Positions 28,536 through 37,461 of a stretch of DNA of 64,000 bases are shown piece by piece (positions within the stretch are counted from its first letter, which is position 1; every line of letters begins with the position of its first letter). Source of the stretch: Cellulomonas palmilytica (GTDB taxonomy: Bacteria; Actinomycetota; Actinomycetes; Actinomycetales; Cellulomonadaceae). The stretch lies in assembly GCF_021590045.1 (NCBI RefSeq), contig NZ_CP062221.1, positions 1,054,001-1,118,000 on the forward strand, read 5' to 3'. A model generated the notes under the pieces. That model did not search any database. It was not told the origin of the DNA and saw only the letters and a list, made by a program, of their open reading frames with translations. The position numbers and the translations under genes were made by a program.

Positions 28536-31244
28536 ATGTCGGCAGGGCGCAAGCTCGTCATCGTCGAGTCGCCCGCCAAGGCCCGCACCATCGCGGGGTA
28601 CCTGGGCGACGACTTCGACGTCGAGGCGAGCGTCGGGCACATCCGTGACCTGCCGCAGCCGTCGGAGCTGCCGGCCGAGATGAAGAAGGGCCCGTTCGGC
28701 AAGTTCGCGGTCGACGTCGACAACGGCTTCCAGCCGTACTACGTGGTCGACTCCGACAAGAAGAAGAAGGTCGCGGAGCTGAAGAAGCTCCTCAAGGCGT
28801 CCGACGAGCTCTACCTCGCCACCGATGAGGACCGCGAGGGCGAGGCGATCGCGTGGCACCTGCTGGCCGAGCTCAAGCCCAAGGTGCCGGTCAAGCGCAT
28901 GGTGTTCCACGAGATCACGCGCGAGGCGATCACCCGGGCCCTGGAGAACACGCGCGAGCTCGACGACCGCCTGGTCGACGCGCAGGAGACCCGCCGCATC
29001 CTGGACCGCCTGTACGGCTACGAGGTGTCCCCGGTGCTGTGGCGCAAGGTCCGCCAGGGCCTGTCCGCGGGCCGCGTGCAGTCGGTCGCGACGCGCCTCG
29101 TCGTCGAGCGTGAGCGCGAGCGCATGGCGTTCGTGCCGGCGGACTACTGGGACCTCACGGGCACGTTCACGGTGGCCGACGACGACGAGCCCGCGTTCTC
29201 CGCGCGGCTGACGGCGCTGGACGGTGCGCGCGTCGCGTCGGGCCGTGACTTCACGGACCGCGGCGTGCTGAAGACCGACGCGGTGCAGCTCGACGAGGCC
29301 GCGGCCACGTCGCTCGTGACCGCGCTCGACGGCGCGGCGTTCGAGGTCCGCAGCCTCGAGACGAAGCCGTACACGCGCCGCCCGGCCGCGCCGTTCACCA
29401 CGTCCACGCTGCAGCAGGAGGCGTCGCGCAAGCTGCGCATGTCCTCGCGGCAGACCATGCGCACCGCGCAGACGCTGTACGAGAACGGCTACATCACGTA
29501 CATGCGTACCGACTCGCCGGTCCTGTCGACGCAGGCGATCGACGCCGCGCGCCGCCAGGCCGCCGAGCTGTACGGCGCCGAGTACGTGCCGGACGCCCCG
29601 CGCGTCTACACGTCCAAGTCGAAGGGCGCGCAGGAGGCGCACGAGGCGATCCGCCCCGCGGGCGACCACTTCCGCACGCCGGCGCAGGTCGCGCGCGAGC
29701 TGTCGGGCGACCAGTTCAAGCTGTACGAGCTGATCTGGAAGCGCACGGTCGCCTCGCAGATGGCCGACGCGCGCGGCCAGACCGCGTCCGTGAAGCTCGG
29801 CGCGGTCGCGTCCGACGGCCGGGACGCGGTGTTCTCCGCGTCCGGCACGGTCATCACGTTCCGCGGGTTCCTCGCGGCGTACGAGGAGGGCCGCGACGTC
29901 TCGCGGTACGACGACGACGCCGCGCCGGCCGACGAGAAGGACGCGCGCCTGCCGAAGATGGCCGAGGGCGACCCGCTCACGGGCCGCGACCTCACCGCCG
30001 ACGGGCACCGCACGTCCCCGCCGCCGCGCTACACCGAGGCGTCGCTCGTCAAGGCGCTCGAGGAGCGCGGCATCGGCCGCCCGTCGACGTACGCCGCGAC
30101 GATCTCGACGATCCTCGACCGCGGGTACGTCACGAGCCGCGGGCAGGCGCTCGTGCCGTCGTGGCTCGCGTTCGCGGTGACGCGCCTGCTCGAGGAGAAC
30201 TTCGACCGGCTCGTCGACTACGACTTCACCGCCTCGATGGAGGAGGACCTCGACGCGATCGCGTCCGGCGAGAAGGACCGCGTCGCGTGGCTGACGCACT
30301 TCTACTTCGGCGACGACGCGCACGAGGGCGACGGCCTGCGCGGGCTCGTGGCGAACCTCGGCGACATCGACGCGCGCGAGGTGAACTCGATCGAGATCGG
30401 CGAGGGCATCACGCTTCGCGTGGGGCGCTACGGGCCGTACCTCGAGGACCCGTCCGTGCTCGGCGAGGACGGCAACCCGCGCCGCGCGTCGGTGCCTGAG
30501 GACCTCGCGCCCGACGAGCTGACCGTCGAGCGGGCGCGCGAGCTCCTGGAGAGCGAGCCCGAGGGCGACAAGGTGCTCGGCACCGACCCCACCACGGGCA
30601 CGACGATCGTCGCGAAGAACGGCCGCTACGGCCCGTACGTCACCGAGGTGCTGCCCGAGCCCGAGCTCGACCCGGGCCTGTCCGCAGCGGCCCGCAAGAG
30701 GGCCCTGGCCGCCGCGCCGAAGCCGCGCACCGCGTCGCTGTTCAAGTCGATGTCGCTCGACACCGTGACGATCGACGACGCGCTCAAGCTGCTGTCGCTG
30801 CCGCGCGTCGTGGGTGTCGACCCCGAGTCGGGCGCCGAGATCACCGCGCAGAACGGCCGCTACGGCCCGTACCTGAAGAAGGGCACGGACTCGCGCACGC
30901 TGGCGTCGGAGGACGCGCTGTTCACGACGACGCTCGAGGAGGCGCTCGCGATCTACGCGCAGCCCAAGCGCGGCCGCGGCGCGACCGCGACCCCGCCGCT
31001 GCGCGAGCTCGGCGACGACCCGACCTCGGGCAAGCCGATCGTCGTGAAGGACGGCCGGTTCGGGCTGTACGTGACAGACGGCGTGACCAACCGGACGCTG
31101 CCGAAGGACGTGACCGCGGAGTCGATCACGCCCGAGCAGGCGATCCAGCTGCTCGCCGACAAGCGCGCCTCGGCACCCGCGAAGAAGAAGGCCCCGGCGC
31201 GTCGCACGACGACGACGCGCAAGAAGGCCCCGTCGAAGTCCTGA
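28536..31244 (+). CDS. topA: DNA topoisomerase I (type IA)
   Basis: TopA relaxes negative supercoils. The 902-residue protein starts with a TOPRIM domain (VESPAKARTI, acidic DEDREGE at residues 97-103). The catalytic tyrosine is Tyr322 in the YITYMRTDS motif. The C-terminal half contains repeated topoisomerase C-terminal domains, each with a G-R-Y/F-G-P/L-Y-V/L core, and ends in a Lys/Arg-rich tail instead of zinc fingers, as in other actinobacteria. AGGAAGAGG precedes the ATG. It is followed 8 nt later by a small membrane-protein gene. Confidence 0.98.
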   Translation: MSAGRKLVIVESPAKARTIAGYLGDDFDVEASVGHIRDLPQPSELPAEMKKGPFGKFAVDVDNGFQPYYVVDSDKKKKVAELKKLLKASDELYLATDEDREGEAIAWHLLAELKPKVPVKRMVFHEITREAITRALENTRELDDRLVDAQETRRILDRLYGYEVSPVLWRKVRQGLSAGRVQSVATRLVVERERERMAFVPADYWDLTGTFTVADDDEPAFSARLTALDGARVASGRDFTDRGVLKTDAVQLDEAAATSLVTALDGAAFEVRSLETKPYTRRPAAPFTTSTLQQEASRKLRMSSRQTMRTAQTLYENGYITYMRTDSPVLSTQAIDAARRQAAELYGAEYVPDAPRVYTSKSKGAQEAHEAIRPAGDHFRTPAQVARELSGDQFKLYELIWKRTVASQMADARGQTASVKLGAVASDGRDAVFSASGTVITFRGFLAAYEEGRDVSRYDDDAAPADEKDARLPKMAEGDPLTGRDLTADGHRTSPPPRYTEASLVKALEERGIGRPSTYAATISTILDRGYVTSRGQALVPSWLAFAVTRLLEENFDRLVDYDFTASMEEDLDAIASGEKDRVAWLTHFYFGDDAHEGDGLRGLVANLGDIDAREVNSIEIGEGITLRVGRYGPYLEDPSVLGEDGNPRRASVPEDLAPDELTVERARELLESEPEGDKVLGTDPTTGTTIVAKNGRYGPYVTEVLPEPELDPGLSAAARKRALAAAPKPRTASLFKSMSLDTVTIDDALKLLSLPRVVGVDPESGAEITAQNGRYGPYLKKGTDSRTLASEDALFTTTLEEALAIYAQPKRGRGATATPPLRELGDDPTSGKPIVVKDGRFGLYVTDGVTNRTLPKDVTAESITPEQAIQLLADKRASAPAKKKAPARRTTTTRKKAPSKS

Positions 31245-31252
31245 CCCGACCC

Positions 31253-31708
31253 GTGACGCGCAGCGCGCCGCCCGCCCCGGACCAGGCCCGGCTCGCGCGT
31301 GCCCGCAGGTTCGCGATGGTCGTGCTCGCGGTCGTCGCGGCGTGGGCCGCGTGGTTCGCGGGGAGCACGGCGGACGGCAGCGACGCGCTGCGTGCCGTGG
31401 CGCTCGCGGCGGGCGTGCTGCTGGTCGTGGCGCTCGTCGTCGTGCTGCTCGACGTGCGGCGGCTCCCGGAGCGGGGGCAGGGCGGGGCGGCGGCGCTCGT
31501 CGCCTCGGGCGTCGCGGCGGCCGCGACCGTGGGTGCTGTCGTGGTCGCGACGACCTCCGCCACGTCCGCGCGCCTGGGGGCCGAGGTCGGCGCGGCGGTC
31601 GTGCTGGCCGCACTGGGGTCGGTGGTCGTTCTCCTCGGCGTCTCGGCCTGGTACTCGGCCCGGACGGTGCGCCGCGCCCGGCGGCTGACGCACGCGTCGA
31701 CAGCATGA
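31253..31708 (+). CDS. Four-helix membrane protein downstream of topA
   Basis: The 151-residue protein has four hydrophobic helices (about residues 19-40, 46-64, 79-100, 108-132) and basic ends. It begins with GTG 8 nt after the topA stop, so it is probably cotranscribed and translated by coupling. A strong hairpin follows. I do not recognise a named family. Confidence 0.72.
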   Translation: MTRSAPPAPDQARLARARRFAMVVLAVVAAWAAWFAGSTADGSDALRAVALAAGVLLVVALVVVLLDVRRLPERGQGGAAALVASGVAAAATVGAVVVATTSATSARLGAEVGAAVVLAALGSVVVLLGVSAWYSARTVRRARRLTHASTA

Positions 31709-31745
31709 CGACGCCCCGCCGGCAGCCCATCCGGCGGGGCGTCGT
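31708..31745. terminator. Bidirectional terminator between topA operon and mannanase
   Basis: A perfect 15-bp inverted repeat (31708-31722 with 31731-31745) and 8-nt loop lies between convergent genes, beginning at the last base of the upstream gene's stop codon. It is the strongest hairpin of simple type in the window. Confidence 0.85.
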
Positions 31746-31762
31746 CGTCCGTGGGGGTCCGG

Positions 31763-34700
31763 TCAGCGGACCCGCAGCGTGGCGACCGCGGAGGTCACCG
31801 AGCCCTTCGCGTTGCTCACCGTGACCCGGTAGCGCGTCCCGGACTCCTTGACCGACCGCGGCTTCACCGTGAGGCTCGCCGAGGTCGCGCCGGTGACCTT
31901 GACCCACCGCGAGCTGCCGGGCGCCTTGCGGTACCACTGGTACGTCGGCGCGGGGTACGCGGTCGCGGTGACGCGGAACGTCGCGGCGCGGTAGCGGGCC
32001 ACGGTGAGCGACCTCGGCTGCTCCGTGATGCGCGGCTTCGTCTTCGTGACCGTGATCGCGGCGCCGGCCGAGGTGGCCGTACCGACGGCGTTGGTGAACA
32101 CCGCGCGCACCTGGCCGCCGTCGTGCGCCTTGGCGAGCCGCAGCGTGAGGGTCGTCGACGTGGCGCCGCTGATCGGGCGCCACGATCGCGCGCCCTTGCT
32201 GCGGAACTGCCACTGCACCGTGGGTGCCGGCAGGCCGGAGGCCTCGGCCGTGACCGTCACGGTCGTGCCGATCGTGCCCGTGACGGCCTTGGGCTGGGTC
32301 GTCACCGCGGGCGCGACCTCGGTGGGCTCCTGCGGGAAGTCGCCGACCTCGAGGTCGTCGAGGTAGAACGAGCCGGTGGTCGGCAGCGCGGGGTCGGCCT
32401 GCGTCGCCATGAGGATGACCTCGTTGACCTTGGCGAGCTGCGCGCGCGTCGGCCTGGTCGTCGCCTCGATGCCGGACGGCCACGTGACGACCGCGTCCGC
32501 GAACGCCGCGCGCACCGTGCGCGCGGAGCCGGTCAGCGGCACGGGCAGGTCCCAGTACCAGTCGTCGCCCGTGCCGTCGGCCGAGACGGTCCGGAACCGC
32601 AGCGACAGCGACTGGCCCGAGCCGTTCGGGTCGACCCACGCGGAGATGCCGTCGAGGCCCGCCCACGAGTGCCCGCCGAGCCAGCGCGACTCCTGCAGGT
32701 ACGTCGTCGTCGAGAAGTCGTAGACGAACTCGGCGGCCTTCGAGCCGTTCGCGCCCTTCCCGGCGGCCAGCGCGAGCTGCCAGCCGTCGCCCCACTCCTG
32801 CTCGGCGATGTTGTTCCACGCGGCCCGCAGGTCCGTGGTGGTGCCGTACTGGTCGAACGTGTCGAGCACCTCGGGCGTGCCGTCCGGGACCTCGGGCTCG
32901 GCGTCGCCGCCGACCACGCGGATCTCGTCGACGCCGAACGTGCCGGACCCGCTCTGGGAGCTCGACGCGAGCACGAGCTCGTCGACCACACCCAGCGCGT
33001 CGTCGGAGAGGGGCTCCGTGAGGTCCTCGGGCCACGACGGCGCGAACGACGAGAACGGGATCTCGACGACGTGCCACGCGGTGTCCGTCAGCGGCACCTG
33101 CGCGAGGTAGTACTTCCCGCCGCCCAGGCCGAGCTGGATCGCGAGCTGGTTGCCCGTGCCGTCGCCCCTGACCCGCAGCGACAGCGCGTCCCGGCCGGAC
33201 CAGTCCTGCCCGCCGAGCCAGCGCGCGACGTCCTGCCAGCCGCCGTTCGCGTTGTCGTACGTGAAAGCGAGCGCCTGCGCGCCCTGGCCCGCGTCGGTGG
33301 ACAGCGCGATCAGGTCGGTCTTGGCGCGGTTGCCCCACGCGGCGTCGAACGCGGCCTCGTCGGCGTAGGACTCGAAGTCGTCCACGAGGATCGGCTCGGC
33401 CGACGGCTCGGGGTCGACGTACTCGCCCTCGCCCGACGCCGTGATGTCGTCGAGCAGGATCGAGCCCGTCAGCGGCGCGTCGCCGCCCGCGTCGTTCATG
33501 TACACGAAGAACTGGCTCACCTTCGCCAGGCGCTCCCACGTGAGCGTCTCGCCGAGGTTCGCGGTGTCCCACGGCGCCACGGTGAACTCGGTCCACGGGA
33601 TCGAGGCGACGAACGGCTCGTCGCCCGCGAGCGACGGGTACGCCTCGAACGTCACGCCACCCGCCTGGACCTGCACGACGAGCTTGTGGCCGGAGGCGTC
33701 CGGGTCGACCCACAGGTCGAGCCGCCCGAAGCCGGACCAGTTCTGCGTCGGCGCGTACGACTTGCCGAAGCCCAGGTAGCCCGTGCGCGAGTCGGGGAAG
33801 TCGTAGGACAGGCGCACCGCGTTGCCGTCGCCGTGCTCGGCGAGCGTGATGGCCGACGAGGTCGCGTTGGCGGTCGTGTACGCCGCGCGCAGCGCGACGT
33901 CGTCGCCGTAGCCCTCGAAGTCGTCGACCGTGCCGACGGGCAGCACCGGAGCCGAGCCGAGGATGAGCGAGACGTCGGCCGACAGGTCGTGCCCGCCGCC
34001 GGTCGCGGTGACCCCGGCCGCGACGGTGCGGTTGGTCAGCGCGTCCTCGCCGACCTCCCACGTGCCGGACCAGTAGCCCTCGTCGTCCTGCGTGAGCGTC
34101 AGTGGCTCGTAGCCCGCGGCCGTGAACGTCACGGTGTCGACGCCGGGTGCGGCGGTGACCTTGGCGCGCACGGTCGTCGTCGCGGTGGTGACGCGCGTGC
34201 CGTCCGCCGGCGTGACGAGCCGCAGCGCGGGCTCCTGCGCGCCGGGCGTGGCCGGCAGCGTGTACGGGTCGCCCGTCTGGCTCGCGAACACCGACGCCTC
34301 GTCGTCGTACAGGGCCTGGAAGTCCGCGGCCATCTCGTGGCCCGCGTACGGGACGTAGATCTGGCCCGAGCCGAAGTTGGCCCACGTGAGCATCCACGCG
34401 ACCCGGCTCGCCTTCTCGCTGGCGCTCAGCCCGTCGAGCAGCTCGGTGAAGTAGTGCAGCGACTTGTTGCCGCTGGGCTTGATGGTCCGGTCGCCGTTGC
34501 GGCCGAACTCGGTGAACGCCGGGACCTTGCCGCGCTCGGCCGCGAGGTCGACGACCATCTCGAGGTCGTCGACGACCGCCGCGACCCACGCGGTCGAGTC
34601 CTCGGCCGCGTCCGAGTTCTCGTAGTTGTCGTACCCGAGCACGTCGACCCACTGGTCGCCGGGGTACGTCTCCAGGTAGCGCGCGGCGTCGCCGTCGAAC

Positions 34701-35500
34701 GTGCCGTTGGGGGAGAACGAGTACAGCAGGTTGTGCACGCCCTTGACGTCCCGCAGGTACTCGACCGTGTACCGGAAGATCTCCTTGTACTCGCCGACGG
34801 TCGCGTGCGCGGCGCCCCACCAGAACCACGAGCCCGTGTTCTCGTGGAACGGCCGGAAGACGATCGGAACGAGCGAGCCGTCGCCGCGCTCCGCGCTCTG
34901 CGCCGCGAGCGCCACCAGGTCGAGGTAGTCGCGGTACTCGGCGTTGGTGTCGCCGCCGGGCAGGATGTGGCTGACGACGCGGCCCTCGGTGTCGTAGAAC
35001 GAGCCGCCCGTGACGAAGTTCGGCATGTGCGCCGAGAGGGTGACGAGCGCGCCCAGGTCGTCGGCGCGGACCATCTCCGCGGCGAGCGCGAGCGCGTTCT
35101 CCTCGTCGGTGGCGCCGTGCGAGCCCGGCTTCTCGTCGCCCTTGAGCGCGAGCGTGTCGAACCCGAAGATGCCGGGCAGGTCGCCCGTGACGTCGTGCAC
35201 GTCGGACTTCAGCGGCTTGCCGTCGGGGCCCGTGACCGACGACGAGACGGCCTCGTCGGTCGCGTGCTGCTGGCCGAACAGGATGCCGCCGGACTCCTGG
35301 TCCCGCAGGTAGCGGAACAGCGAGCGGGTCGCGTCGGTCGCGTCGGTGTCGACGATCGCGACGGTGCCCGCGTCGGGGTCGGCCTCGTCGTCGGCGAGCG
35401 CCGGCCCGGACAGCGCGGCGAGGCCGGTGAGGCTCAGGGCCGCGGCGGCGACGAACGCGACCGTCCGACGTCCGGGGCGACGGCGTGCGGGAGTGGTCAT
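31763..35500 (-). CDS. Secreted modular beta-mannanase (GH26)
   Basis: This 1245-residue secreted enzyme should cut beta-1,4-mannan backbones. It has a signal peptide (about 1-36) and a GH26 catalytic domain (about 45-400) with acid/base Glu219 in FRPFHENTGSW and nucleophile Glu331 in TEFGRNGD. A linker beta domain follows (about 425-515). Then come three jelly-roll modules of about 150-170 residues, each starting DDFEGY, DDFESY or DTFDQY, which resemble carbohydrate-binding modules of the CBM11/CBM23 type. Two Ig-like domains end the protein, with no sorting signal. GGAGAG precedes the ATG. A sugar oxidoreductase gene is divergent. Confidence 0.93.
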   Translation of the reverse strand: MTTPARRRPGRRTVAFVAAAALSLTGLAALSGPALADDEADPDAGTVAIVDTDATDATRSLFRYLRDQESGGILFGQQHATDEAVSSSVTGPDGKPLKSDVHDVTGDLPGIFGFDTLALKGDEKPGSHGATDEENALALAAEMVRADDLGALVTLSAHMPNFVTGGSFYDTEGRVVSHILPGGDTNAEYRDYLDLVALAAQSAERGDGSLVPIVFRPFHENTGSWFWWGAAHATVGEYKEIFRYTVEYLRDVKGVHNLLYSFSPNGTFDGDAARYLETYPGDQWVDVLGYDNYENSDAAEDSTAWVAAVVDDLEMVVDLAAERGKVPAFTEFGRNGDRTIKPSGNKSLHYFTELLDGLSASEKASRVAWMLTWANFGSGQIYVPYAGHEMAADFQALYDDEASVFASQTGDPYTLPATPGAQEPALRLVTPADGTRVTTATTTVRAKVTAAPGVDTVTFTAAGYEPLTLTQDDEGYWSGTWEVGEDALTNRTVAAGVTATGGGHDLSADVSLILGSAPVLPVGTVDDFEGYGDDVALRAAYTTANATSSAITLAEHGDGNAVRLSYDFPDSRTGYLGFGKSYAPTQNWSGFGRLDLWVDPDASGHKLVVQVQAGGVTFEAYPSLAGDEPFVASIPWTEFTVAPWDTANLGETLTWERLAKVSQFFVYMNDAGGDAPLTGSILLDDITASGEGEYVDPEPSAEPILVDDFESYADEAAFDAAWGNRAKTDLIALSTDAGQGAQALAFTYDNANGGWQDVARWLGGQDWSGRDALSLRVRGDGTGNQLAIQLGLGGGKYYLAQVPLTDTAWHVVEIPFSSFAPSWPEDLTEPLSDDALGVVDELVLASSSQSGSGTFGVDEIRVVGGDAEPEVPDGTPEVLDTFDQYGTTTDLRAAWNNIAEQEWGDGWQLALAAGKGANGSKAAEFVYDFSTTTYLQESRWLGGHSWAGLDGISAWVDPNGSGQSLSLRFRTVSADGTGDDWYWDLPVPLTGSARTVRAAFADAVVTWPSGIEATTRPTRAQLAKVNEVILMATQADPALPTTGSFYLDDLEVGDFPQEPTEVAPAVTTQPKAVTGTIGTTVTVTAEASGLPAPTVQWQFRSKGARSWRPISGATSTTLTLRLAKAHDGGQVRAVFTNAVGTATSAGAAITVTKTKPRITEQPRSLTVARYRAATFRVTATAYPAPTYQWYRKAPGSSRWVKVTGATSASLTVKPRSVKESGTRYRVTVSNAKGSVTSAVATLRVR

Positions 35501-35574
35501 GGGGCTCTCCGTTGAACGACCCGGCGTGCCGCGCTGGGCGACCGCTCGGCCCTCCGTCGGGCCGATGGCGACCG

Positions 35575-35612
35575 AGACTAATTAAGGCAGCCGAACAAAG
35601 AAAGAGGTCAGG
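35575..35612. promoter_or_regulatory. AT-rich patch in the mannanase/oxidoreductase divergent promoter
   Basis: This short stretch (ACTAATTAAGG, then AACAAAGAAAGAGG) is far lower in GC than its surroundings and lies in the 147-nt divergent promoter. It is the likely site of the mannanase promoter. I cannot define a convincing -35/-10 pair or a LacI-type operator. Confidence 0.35.
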
Positions 35613-35635
35613 GTCGACCAAATCGGTCCACACGC

Positions 35636-35641
35636 TAGGTT
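35636..35641 (+). promoter_or_regulatory. -10 box (TAGGTT) of the second Gfo/Idh/MocA gene
   Basis: TAGGTT lies 6 nt before the ATG at 35648, consistent with leaderless expression. Confidence 0.6.
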
Positions 35642-35647
35642 GGCGCC

Positions 35648-36652
35648 ATGGCTCGCACACCCGACCCCCGCACCGCCCCGCCCGTCCGCTGGGGCATCCT
35701 CGGCGCCGGTCGCATCGCCGGGACGTTCGCCGACGCCGTCGCCAGCCACACCCGCGCGCAGGTCGTCGCCGTCGGCTCGCGGCACCGCGACCGTGCCGAG
35801 CGGTTCGCCACCGCGCACGCCATCCCCACCACGCACCTCGGCTACGACGCGCTCGTCGAGGACCCGCAGGTCGACGTCGTCTACGTCGCCACGCCCCACT
35901 CCGAGCACCTCGAGCACGCGCTGCTCGCCATCCGCGCGGGCAAGCACGTCCTCGTCGAGAAGGCGTTCACGCGCAACGCCGACGAGGCGCAGCAGGTCTT
36001 CGACGCCGCCCGCGACGCGGGCGTGTTCGTCATGGAAGCCATGTGGACGCGGTTCCTGCCGCACGTCGACGCGCTGCACCAGGTCGTCGACGCCGGCGAG
36101 ATCGGCGACATCGTCAACGTCAGCGCCGACCACGGCCAGCTCATGGCGTTCGACCCCGCCTCGCGCCTGTACGCGCCCGAGCTCGCGGGCGGCGCGCTGC
36201 TCGACCTCGGCGTCTACCCCGTCTCGTTCGCGCACGACCTGCTCGGCGTCCCCGACTCGGTGCACGCCGTCGGGCAGCTCACCTCGACCGGCGTCGACGG
36301 GCACGTCTCGATCGTGCTCGGCCACGGCGAGCGCGCGCAGGCCACGCTCTCGACCACGCTGTGGGCTCGCACGCCCACCGTCGCGCTCGTCTCCGGCACC
36401 GAGGGGTACATCGAGGTCGCCGGGCCGTTCTACGGGCCCTCGTCGTTCCGCGTCACCCGCAACGACGGACGCGTGTGGACGTTCGAGCAGCCCGGCACCA
36501 AGGGCCTGCAGTACGAGGCCGCCGAGGTCGCGCGGCGCATCGCCGACGGCGAGACGCAGAGCCCGCGGATGTCCTGGCAGCACACCGTCGAGGTGCTGCG
36601 CACGCTCGACGAGGTCCGCCGGCAGATCGGGCTGACGTACCCGGGGGAGTGA
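35648..36652 (+). CDS. Gfo/Idh/MocA family oxidoreductase
   Basis: The 334-residue enzyme has a Rossmann NAD(P) loop (WGILGAGRIAGTF), the EKAFTRN motif with the conserved Lys, and the C-terminal substrate domain. It resembles the 4594-5637 gene throughout, including the MEAMWTRFLPHVD segment and the terminal YPGE, so the two are paralogues. Its position divergent from a secreted mannanase suggests a role on mannose- or galactose-derived sugars, but this is context only. The ATG follows TAGGTT by 6 nt. Confidence 0.92.
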   Translation: MARTPDPRTAPPVRWGILGAGRIAGTFADAVASHTRAQVVAVGSRHRDRAERFATAHAIPTTHLGYDALVEDPQVDVVYVATPHSEHLEHALLAIRAGKHVLVEKAFTRNADEAQQVFDAARDAGVFVMEAMWTRFLPHVDALHQVVDAGEIGDIVNVSADHGQLMAFDPASRLYAPELAGGALLDLGVYPVSFAHDLLGVPDSVHAVGQLTSTGVDGHVSIVLGHGERAQATLSTTLWARTPTVALVSGTEGYIEVAGPFYGPSSFRVTRNDGRVWTFEQPGTKGLQYEAAEVARRIADGETQSPRMSWQHTVEVLRTLDEVRRQIGLTYPGE

Positions 36653-36699
36653 TGCCCCGGGCGCGCTCGTGGGGGGCGGGGGTTGTGGGCGCGGGCGGC

Positions 36700-36705
36700 T
36701 AGCCT
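36700..36705 (+). promoter_or_regulatory. -10 box (TAGCCT) of tmk
   Basis: TAGCCT lies 6 nt before the tmk GTG, fitting the leaderless pattern. Confidence 0.55.
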
Positions 36706-36711
36706 GACGCC

Positions 36712-37461
36712 GTGACATCGCCCGCCGGTCCGACGAGCCTGCCCGCACCACCCCAGGGGTCGGGCGCGGCGCTGCCCGGCGTGTTCGTGTCCCTCGAGGG
36801 CGGCGACGGCGCGGGCAAGTCCACCCAGGCGCGGCTGCTCGGGGACTGGGCGCGCGCGCTCGGCCGCGAGGTCGTGCTCACCCGCGAGCCCGGCGGCACC
36901 GAGCTCGGCCGCCTCCTGCGCGACGCCGTGCTGCACGGCGACCACGTCGACGCGCGCACCGAGGCACTGCTGTACGCGACCGACCGTGCGCACCACGTCG
37001 CGTCGCTCGTGCGGCCCGCGCTCGCACGCGGCGCGCTCGTCGTCACCGACCGGTACCTCGACTCGTCCGTCGCCTACCAGGGCCACGGCCGGGACCTCGG
37101 CGCCGACGAGGTCGAGCGGCTCTCGCTGTGGGCGACCGGCGGGCTGCTGCCCGCCGTGACCGTGCTGCTCGACGTCGACCCCGTGCTCGGGCGCTCGCGG
37201 CTCACCGGCAGCCCCGACCGGCTCGAGCGTGCCGGGGACGAGTTCCACCGGCGCACCCGCGAGGCGTTCCTCGAGCGCGCCGCGGCTCACCCGGACCGGT
37301 TCCTCGTGCTCGACGCGACCGCCGCGCCCGACGAGATCGCGCGCGCGGTCCGCGAGCGGGTCGCGCCGCTGCTGGGCGTCACGGGCGACGCCTCGTCGGA
37401 CGCGGCCTCGTCGGACGCGGCCTCGTCGGGCGGCGCGCGCGTGGTGGGGAGCGGCGCGTGA
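36712..37461 (+). CDS. tmk: Thymidylate kinase
   Basis: Thymidylate kinase converts dTMP to dTDP. The 249-residue protein has the P-loop EGGDGAGKST, the DR(Y) motif in VVTDRYLDSSVAYQG, and the LID region. It is longer than typical (about 210) because of a 22-residue N-terminal extension and a C-terminal tail with three near-identical Ser-Ser-Asp/Gly-Ala repeats encoded by a short tandem duplication (37392-37434). Its TGA overlaps the holB GTG by 4 nt, so the genes are translationally coupled. Confidence 0.96.
   Translation: MTSPAGPTSLPAPPQGSGAALPGVFVSLEGGDGAGKSTQARLLGDWARALGREVVLTREPGGTELGRLLRDAVLHGDHVDARTEALLYATDRAHHVASLVRPALARGALVVTDRYLDSSVAYQGHGRDLGADEVERLSLWATGGLLPAVTVLLDVDPVLGRSRLTGSPDRLERAGDEFHRRTREAFLERAAAHPDRFLVLDATAAPDEIARAVRERVAPLLGVTGDASSDAASSDAASSGGARVVGSGA

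Noticed and set aside
35501-35647. A LacI-family operator (GACC-N5-GGTC) at the mannanase promoter
   Set aside because: The dyad at about 35616-35628 has only 4-bp arms and lacks the central CG of LacI-type sites, so it is within chance expectation.
28500-35660. A 2386-codon minus-strand open frame across topA and the mannanase
   Set aside because: It is a by-product of high GC with few stop codons. It lies antisense to topA and out of frame with the mannanase, its sequence is Arg/Val/Asp-rich low complexity, and the overlapped genes have clear motifs.
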